Below, one piece after another: positions 57,505 through 64,000 of a DNA stretch of 64,000 nt. A program made the translations under genes and the position numbers. How positions within the stretch are numbered: position 1 is the stretch's first letter; each line of letters opens with the position of its first letter. The notes under the pieces are model-generated. The model was not told the DNA's origin. It did not search any database and worked only from the letters and a program-made list of their open reading frames with translations. Origin of the DNA: Silene latifolia (taxonomy: Eukaryota > Streptophyta > Magnoliopsida > Caryophyllales > Caryophyllaceae); the NCBI RefSeq assembly GCF_048544455.1, contig NC_133529.1, positions 47,159,456 through 47,223,455 on the forward strand, in the 5' to 3' direction.

Positions 57505-59060
57505 TGATAACTGTCGATGTGAGTATCAAAAATAATATTTATAATTTTCCAAACTACAACTAGCAAGCGGTAGTAAGGGTCGATCCGCAGGGAGGTAGGG
57601 AGTTAAGTTGTTTTATTTCAGTCTATGGAATTTCTGAGGGGGTTTTGATTTGAGTTATATCTAAGTCTAAATGCAAAAATAAATAAGCAAGTAATAAAAA
57701 TAAGTGTAAACAAATGATAGAAAGGAGCTAAGATGGTCGGTTCACTATAGCTATGATGGCACATAATCCTAGGTAAGTCCGAAATACAGTCGTGTAGGAT
57801 GGGTATAACATGTCCTCTCGGTCCAAGTTAACTAGTAGCTCCTTTCGGCCTATGCTACTAGTCCCTAGGTCTCACTAATACTAGCTCTCGCCCTGAAAAG
57901 TGATTCCTAAAGCCTAAATTACTTATCTTTCGATCTTAGCAATTTAGTCCTCTTAATTCATTAATTAATGCCCTTCCCTATCTCTCGATCTACGGGTTGG
58001 TCAAAACTAAGCATCTAACAAGTCTCCTCTCGGTCTCATTGTTAAATATTGCACTTAACGAATCAAACGATACTAATCAGACACGGGTCTGATCGATCGA
58101 CCAACTACCTCAGTCGACCGACCACACGGCATAGTCGATCGACCAGTTAAGGCAGTCGATCGACCATGCCCTAATTCGGGGTCACCTATTCTACGCCATC
58201 TACGCTATAGCTCCCCTACATCTTAGCAAAGGGTACTTAGCTACTCATAATGGTGATAATAACAACAGTAAAATTAACAAATAAAGCAATTGACTTCATA
58301 ATTGAATTAACTAAATAAATAACTAACATGAAACGAGAATTCGGCTTTGGGAAATCTAAACTACCAATTCTAAACTACGGAAGAATTAAAGCAACGAAAT
58401 TAAACAACGAAACAGAGGAATACCGTAAAGAAGAATTGAAGAGAAAAGACCAAAACCCAATGCGAAAAGTAAACTTTATTGATGAAAACTGATCTAAACT
58501 AATGAAATAATCTAAAGTTCAACTTCTGTGTATTGAACCCTAATTAATTCCTCCTCCTTTTCTGAAACCTCAGGTTACGTTATATAGATAGTCTTACGTA
58601 ACTTATTCCTAAAACCTAATTATATATGGGCTTCGGAATTCTAATTTTAATTTCCGCGTCAGATCGTGGGGTGGTCGATCGACCACTGAGACCGGTCGAT
58701 CGACCGCTCCTCTTTCCTGCGGACTTCTGTTCAGCATTCTGGCAGTCTATAGACCACGTAGGTCAGTCTATAGACCACTGTAGCTGGTAATCCGCTTCTG
58801 AAACTCTCACAAATATATCTTTCAGGCCTTGAAATGCGCAACAAGTTCATCTCTCGAGTCACTACTCCATGTCAAATGCAGTGCTAAGTACTTAGGGACG
58901 AATTCGGCTCGATTTCCGCTGGATTCTTCACATTTCTGCAATATTACACAAAAACACGAAAGTATACGGAAATAGGGAAAATAGTAGCATAAACTACATA
59001 TTTGAGATCTGAAATGCGTGTAAAATAGGGTGTAAAACATCATGTAAATGACACGCATCA
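57505..59060 (-). repeat. 5' LTR (right) of the Athila deletion derivative
   Basis: 1556 bp, starts TGATAACTGTCG, ends GACACGCATCA. Differs from the left LTR at roughly 20 positions by eye. Confidence 0.85.
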
Positions 59061-60178
59061 GTTGTTATGGTTCAAGGGTAGTATTTCTTGAGTTGGTTAG
59101 GGTTGGTCGGGTTTATAAAATCCTCCCCGTCTAGGTCACTCAGTCTCATTGCGCCCCCCGAAAGTATTTTCTTGACCAGGTATGGCCCGGCCCAGTCGGG
59201 TTTGAATTTTCCCCTCGGATCGACGGGTAATGGTGCTCGGACCGACTTGAGGACCAAGTCAACTTCCTGGATGTTCCTGGGTTTAACCTTCTTGTTGCAT
59301 GCCGATTGTATACATCGTTGGTATAGATGGACGTTGTGCAAGGCGTTGAGCCGCCGCTCGTCTAGAAAAGTGAGTTGCTCGTACCTTCGACGGGTCCATT
59401 CCGCCTCAGGGACCTGACTCTCTAGTAGGATGCGTAGAGAAGGGACCTCTAACTCTACCGGTTGAACCGCCTCCATACCGTATGCCAGGTAGAACGGTGT
59501 GGCGCCTGTCGGTGTTCGAATGGAGGTTCGGTATCCCCAGAGTGCGAATGGGAGTTTGCTCGGCCAATCGCGGTAGTTGTCTTGCATTTTCTTGATAATG
59601 GTGACAAGAGTTTTGTTAGCTGCCTCCACCGCTCCGTTGGTTTGGGGACGGTAGGGGGATGATCGATGTCCCTTGATCTTGTATTTGTCCAGCAAGGCCT
59701 GAGTTTCCGCCCGGAAGTGAGAGCCTTGATCGCTGATGATTTCATGGGGAACCCCATATCGGCAGATGATGTTGTTTTGGATGAACTTTGCCACTTGTTT
59801 GGCGGTCAATACTGCATATGACTGTGCTTCCACCCTTTGGTGAAATAGTCGATGGCGACGAGGACGAAGCAATGCCCCTTGGTGCCTGTCGGGTTAACTT
59901 TCCCGATGATGTCGATGCCCCAGGTTGAGAAAGGCCAGGGTGATGTCATGGTGTATAAAAGGGATGGTGGTATGTGTTGTATGTTGGCGAAGATTTGGCA
60001 ATTCTGGCAATGTTTGACGTAGTTACGGCAATCGGCTTCCATGGTGGTCCAGTAGTAACCTAGCCGCATGATTTTTCGGGTAACCATCATTGCGCTCATG
60101 TGAGGGCCACATTCTCCGTCGTGGACCTCTCCCATGACTTTTTTGGCTTTGTGATGGTCAATGCAAAGGAGGAGAATT
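59061..60178 (-). pseudogene. pol: Tat-B integrase
   Basis: Would insert element DNA into the genome. Minus strand, in order: zinc-binding start (HDGECGPHMSAMM...CRNYVKHCQNCQ), catalytic core with WGIDIIGK, EIISDQGSHFRAE and NGAVEAANKTLVT carrying the three acidic residues, then a C-terminal part ending YLVKKILSGGAMRLSDLDG and KKYYP with a stop near 59070. A one-base shift near 59830 separates the two halves and a TAA near 60179 separates it from RNase H. The 3' end of the gene is directly followed by the insertion 54663-59060. Confidence 0.88.
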
Positions 60179-60960
60179 CCTTAGGGTGTTCTTTTGTATA
60201 GTTGATTTTGGTTTATCACGAACTGTGATGCAAGTAAACGGACAGCTCTTTGTCCTCTTGGGTCAGAGTTGGGAGGGAATTCGTTTTTGGTTTTGTAGTT
60301 GAGGATGGCTTGGTACCAGGGTTCGACATGATTTTCCTCGTCGTTGTCGATGGCACAGATGTAAGCTGGCTCGCTCCTTCTCTCGACACATAGGGGCATC
60401 GATGTCATGTCGTCAGGTATATTGACAAGCGCGGCAAGTTTTCCTAGGGCATCAGCAAATTGATTTTCCTCTCGTGGCAAGTGGAAGTAGTCGACTTGGT
60501 CGAAGAACTCGGCCTCTTGATTGATTTTCGCTCGGTAGGGAGCTAAGCTGTCACTTTGGATTTTCCATGATCCGGACACCTGATTGATGATGAGCGAGGA
60601 ATTGCCGTGGACCCTCAGTCTCTTGATGCCAAGTGTTATGGCTGCTTGTAGGCCGATGAGGCATGCTTCATATTCAGCGGCATTGTTGGTGACGGCAAAG
60701 TCTAGCTTGACCGAGATCGGAACATGTTCTCCCTCTGGTGATATTAGAAGGATTCCAACCCCGAAGCCTCTCAGGTTAGATACACCATCGAAGTATAGGT
60801 CCCATGCGTCGGAGTCAGCACAAAGGATGTCTTCGTCAGGAAGTGACCATGTGTCGGTCGTTGGATCCTCGTTGACGGGATTCTCTGCTAGGAAATCGGC
60901 GACTGCTCTTCCCTTGATAACCTTGAGGGGTACAAACTTGAGATCAAACTAGGACAGCAT
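60179..60960 (-). pseudogene. pol: Tat-B second (archaeal-type) RNase H
   Basis: Tat elements carry an extra RNase H of archaeal type after the ordinary one. Here the minus strand reads WDLYFDGVSNLRGFGVG, NNAAEYEACLIGLQ, LRVHGNSSLIINQVSGSW and ENQFADALGKLA. The first Asp, the Glu and the last Asp are present, but the usual G-D-S is G-N-S (codon at 60601-60603), so one catalytic Asp is lost. The frame also breaks near 60580 and ends at a stop at about 60179. Confidence 0.75.
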
Positions 60961-62540
60961 GAGTGTCCACCTAGACAACCTTCCGTTTAGTACGGGTTTT
61001 TTGAAGATGTATTTGACCGGGTCCATCTTGGAGTAGATGTGGACCGTGTTGCTGAGCATGTAATGCCGCAGCTTCTTTGTTGACCATACTAGGGCAAGGC
61101 ATGTCTTCTCCAGTTGGGTGTACCTTGTCTCATACTCGATGAACTTTTTGCTGATGTAGTAGATGGCTCGTTCTTCGCCGTCGACTGTTTGTGCTAGCAT
61201 TGCTCCCATCGCTGTGTTGGTGACAGTCATGTATAAGGATAAAAGAGTCCCTGGTTGAGGTGGCATGAGGACAGGAGGCTTGGATAGGATTTCCTTTATC
61301 TTGCCGAAGGCTTTTTGACAGTCGTCATCCCAATCGGTGTGATCGGAGGTGCGAAGTTTCTTGAAGATTGGTTCACAAATCATGGTGAGCTTGGCAATGA
61401 AGTGGCTGATGTATTGAACCTGACCGAGAAATCCCTGAATCTCCTTCTCGTTCTTAGGCCGAGGCATTTGTTGGACGGCTTTGATTTTGGTTGGATCAAT
61501 CCCAATGCCTCTTTTGCTGACGACATGTCCCAAGAGTTTTCCGGAGGTGACCCCGAATGCACACTTCTGAGGATTTAGTCTCATGTTATATTTCCGCAGA
61601 CGAGCGAAGAATTTCCGAAGGTGTTGATGTGGCCGTCCCGTTCCCTTGACTTGACAATCATGTCATCGACATATACCTCTACCTCCTTGTGCATCATATC
61701 ATGTAGGAGAGTGGTAGCGGTTCTTTGATAGGTTGCCCCGGCATTGATGAGACCGAAAGGCATGACCGTGTAGCAATATGTACCTCACTATGTAGTGAAT
61801 GCAGCATTGTGCATGTCTTCCTCAGCCATTTTGATCTGGTTGTACCCAGCATACCCGTCCATGAATGATAAGAGGGTGTGCTCGGCGGTATTGTCCACCA
61901 GAATATCAACATGTGGCAAAGGGAAGTCGTCCTATGGACTCGCCTTGTTCAGATCCCTGAAGTCGACGCAAACCCGAATCCTCCCGTCTTTCTTCGGTAC
62001 AGGAACAATGTTGGCCACCCAGTCAGAGTATTCAGACACTTTGATGAAACCAGCCTTGAACTGTTTATCCACTTCTTCCTTGATTTTCAGGGCCCATTCA
62101 GGGCGCATCCGACGCAGCTTTTGCTTCACGGGTTTAGCTCCGGGCTTAATGGGTATCCGGTGCTCTGCAATTTCTCTGTCAATCCCAGGCATATCTTTGT
62201 AGGACCAGGCGAATACGTCCTTGTATTCGTGGAGGAGGTCAATGAACTGTTGTCTTTCCGAGGGGTCCAGGGTTGTCCCTATCCTAAGTTCTTGAGGTGT
62301 GTTGTTGGTTCCTACGTTAATAGGTTCGGTCTCCTCAATGATGGGGGTTCTGGTTTCCCGTTTGTCAAGTTCTTTGGCTAGGTGAGGTGGGTAGTCACTC
62401 AAGTCAAATTCCTCATAGTCATTCATAATTGCATTGCAATTAAATTGAGATGAGTCATAAGCAAACTTAGTGTTCATTAAGTTGACACGAGCGAAAAGCT
62501 CGGAGAGGACAGACATCTCATGGTCAGTCAGAGGTGACAC
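60949..62540 (-). pseudogene. pol: Tat-B reverse transcriptase and first RNase H
   Basis: Minus strand from 62540 (linker) through EYKDVFAWSYKDMPGIDREI, VPKKDGRIRVCVDFRDLNK, MPFGLINAGATYQRT, YVDD (61663-61674) to the RNase H segment AIYYISKKFIEYETRY. Adjacent TAG and TGA codons lie at 61785-61790, where element A has Gln-Trp; other breaks are near 61920 and 61615. Closely related to 1-1882, and in the SGKLLG...QGFLGQVQYIS stretch it is more complete. The upstream protease and gag are cut off at 62541 by the next LTR. Confidence 0.88.
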
Positions 62541-62541
62541 A

Positions 62542-64000
62542 ATGTGGACAGCGGGCCGCCCACGGGGGCGCTTGGGTTGGAAAAGAGAAACAAGCGTTTA
62601 CATTTTTGTATGGAGTCGCCACCAATTTTTATGGGAAATTGGAACCGTTCGAATACTTCGTGTCACGTCAAGACACAAAGTAAAGACATGAACACTAAGC
62701 AATCGTTACCCTTAGCATTCTATGTCTAGAATGACTCTCGTGGATGCCAATGAACACTGGTGCTCACGGAGATCTGGAGTAAGGGGTGAGGGTACGTATT
62801 AGGAAGCTCTTTTGATCGAACACCTAATCCCGCCCGCCTCGATAGCGGCCTCTACTAATGATTAGGGAAGTTATTCGTACTTGATATATCGTCGGTTATA
62901 TGCATGCAATGCAACATCCAAGTTTTAATCCTAACATGTAAGAATTAGGCTAAGTCGGTGAACAATTAATTTAGCAAACAATTGGGTCGAAGTAGGAATT
63001 TAAATTGATTACATGTGAAAACATACAAGCGATAAAAGAAATACAATAATTATAAATTACAATAATGAAAATTACATTAATTACAGCGGAATAGGCGATT
63101 TATGTCGAAAATACCTTCAAAACGGATAATTTGAGAAAAAGAAATAAAAGAATAAATTAAGAACAGATCAGGAGGTGATAATACGAATAATAGTTAATTG
63201 TACGGATGCTAATTAAACTAAGTCAAGACAAAACGGAGTTCAGGGACAGAACTCAGCCAGGAACAAGCGCAGCAGAGCTGCGTCCCTTGGAATAGGCGCA
63301 GCAGACACTGCGTCTGTTCCTTGGCTCAGTTCTGGCTGTGAAGCCGTAATTGCAAGCCGTTAATGTTAATTGGTGATTTTAATGATGGATTAAAATTATT
63401 TACTCGGATGAAAGTTATTAATAGGTTATTTAACATATGAAGGGGTCGTGAAAACAGTAAAACATGAATGAGACGGAATTAAACGAATTAACATGAGACG
63501 GATTAATGATAGAAGTGAAAAATATTAATGAGTGAACAAATTAAATCAATTAATTAAGTTAAACATGATGGATTAGTGACGAATTAACAATGAATGTGAT
63601 AATAAACAGATTAGAATGTATCAATGACGAATTCCAGGGATCCAATATGTGTGAATTGAACCTCCACAACCCGGAATTGAATTTAATGACGAAAACCCGC
63701 AAATATGGATTACTTGGGATCTAAGTCGGATTTAAATGATGAATTAAACATGTTAATGAATGATGAATATACATGTGAATTAATTATGCTACCAGGATGA
63801 AGAATTAAAGAACACAAGCGGAAACAAATAAAAGAAAAGACGAATAACAGAGGACGAACGAAGAAGAAAGGAAGCAGGAACTGCGGCAGCCTCACGAAGA
63901 GGCGCAGCAGGAACTGCGCTCCTTCGAAGAGAGGCGCAGCGATTCTTTGCGTCCTTTCTCGACGGTTATCTCCGGAAATCCGTAAAAGAGGTTTTAAAGC
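62542..64000 (-). repeat. LTR of a further Tat element D (runs off the window)
   Basis: Starts TGTGGACAGCGGGCC in the middle of Tat-B pol sequence and shares GGAGTCGCCACCAA and CCTAATCCCGCCCGC with the Tat-B LTR, but most of it differs. Because pol coding sequence, not a primer site, abuts its left end, that end should be the outer end of a newly inserted minus-strand element. Clusters of GCGCAGCAG...CTGCG motifs at 63267-63314 and 63877-63952. No gene in the visible part. Confidence 0.65.

Larger units (their letters stand above)
54663..59060 (-). mobile_element. Athila deletion derivative without gag or primer site
   Basis: LTRs 54663-56223 and 57505-59060 related to the 9238-17123 element, with only 1281 bp between them. 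That internal piece equals the 3' non-coding end of the larger relative (11007 to about 12335) and stops at AATAAACGTG. The primer-binding site expected beside the right LTR is gone. Flanks are GTTGC (54658-54662) and GTTGT (59061-59065), a duplication with one mismatch. It sits just beyond the end of Tat-B pol. Confidence 0.82.
34648..62541 (-). mobile_element. Large Tat-lineage element B with antisense extra genes
   Basis: Minus-strand element with its 3' LTR at left (34648-37152), tandem repeats, two plus-strand genes and pol at 59061-62540; gag and the 5' LTR are beyond the window. Two inserts (40045-48887 and 54663-59060) account for about 13.2 kb. Tat elements are known to carry extra ORFs, often antisense, between pol and the 3' LTR, and tandem repeats there. 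The LTR and the upstream regions of both extra genes share the AGGCGCGAGC...GGCGA motif, which supports one element. That LTR and pol belong to the same insertion is inferred; I see no LTR boundary between them. Confidence 0.65.

Overview
This is repeat-dense plant nuclear DNA. I found no recognisable host gene, tRNA or rRNA: almost every base can be assigned to nested LTR retrotransposons of the Ty3/Gypsy superfamily (lineages Athila, Tat and a Tekay/Del-type chromovirus). The lineages, the initiator-Met and Athila-type primer-binding sites, plant-type GT-AG introns and the plant mobile domain (PMD) point to a flowering plant. A Caryophyllales species is my guess; the window does not prove it.

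Layout. 1-5782: 5' part of a minus-strand Tat element (A), inserted into an inverted Athila reverse-transcriptase fragment (5783-6618). 6619-34647: an old plus-strand Athila array with two LTRs (6936-8698 and 32724-34419). Its first LTR is preceded by a 3' UTR and polypurine tract, and its last LTR is followed by a new primer site and gag start, so neighbouring internal domains share LTRs. This Athila carries gag-protease and an env-like ORF but no polymerase. It is interrupted by a smaller minus-strand Athila derivative (9238-17123, target duplication ATTGT, one intact 671-codon zinc-knuckle/protease ORF) and by a chromovirus (22408-30766, duplication TCTTG, gag-pol with chromodomain).

34648 to about 62541: a very large minus-strand Tat element (B) inserted in the second Athila gag. 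From its 3' LTR inward it holds a 57-bp tandem array, a 73-bp hairpin repeat array, two plus-strand (antisense) extra genes and then degenerate pol. The first extra gene is an eight-exon PMD gene with a C-terminal coiled coil; the second is an unrecognised ORF with a good TATA box. Element B is split by a young coding-free LARD-type element (40045-48887, duplication GTTGA in a PMD exon) and by an Athila deletion derivative (54663-59060). At 62542 the LTR of another Tat element (D) begins and runs off the window.

Main observation. Each family carries its own cluster of short, CpG-containing, mostly palindromic motifs: TACTCGATCGAGTA, GGTCGATCGACC, GGATCCGAGCGTCC, AGGCGCGAGC and GGCGCAGGCTGCGC. 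Most clusters lie about 40-330 bp upstream of a TATA-like box. The same family motif recurs at internal promoters, before the env-like ORF and before both antisense genes of element B. A separate 105-bp module next to the cluster is shared, without gaps, by two otherwise unrelated LTR families. Together these suggest an exchangeable promoter cassette. That interpretation is inference from sequence alone.
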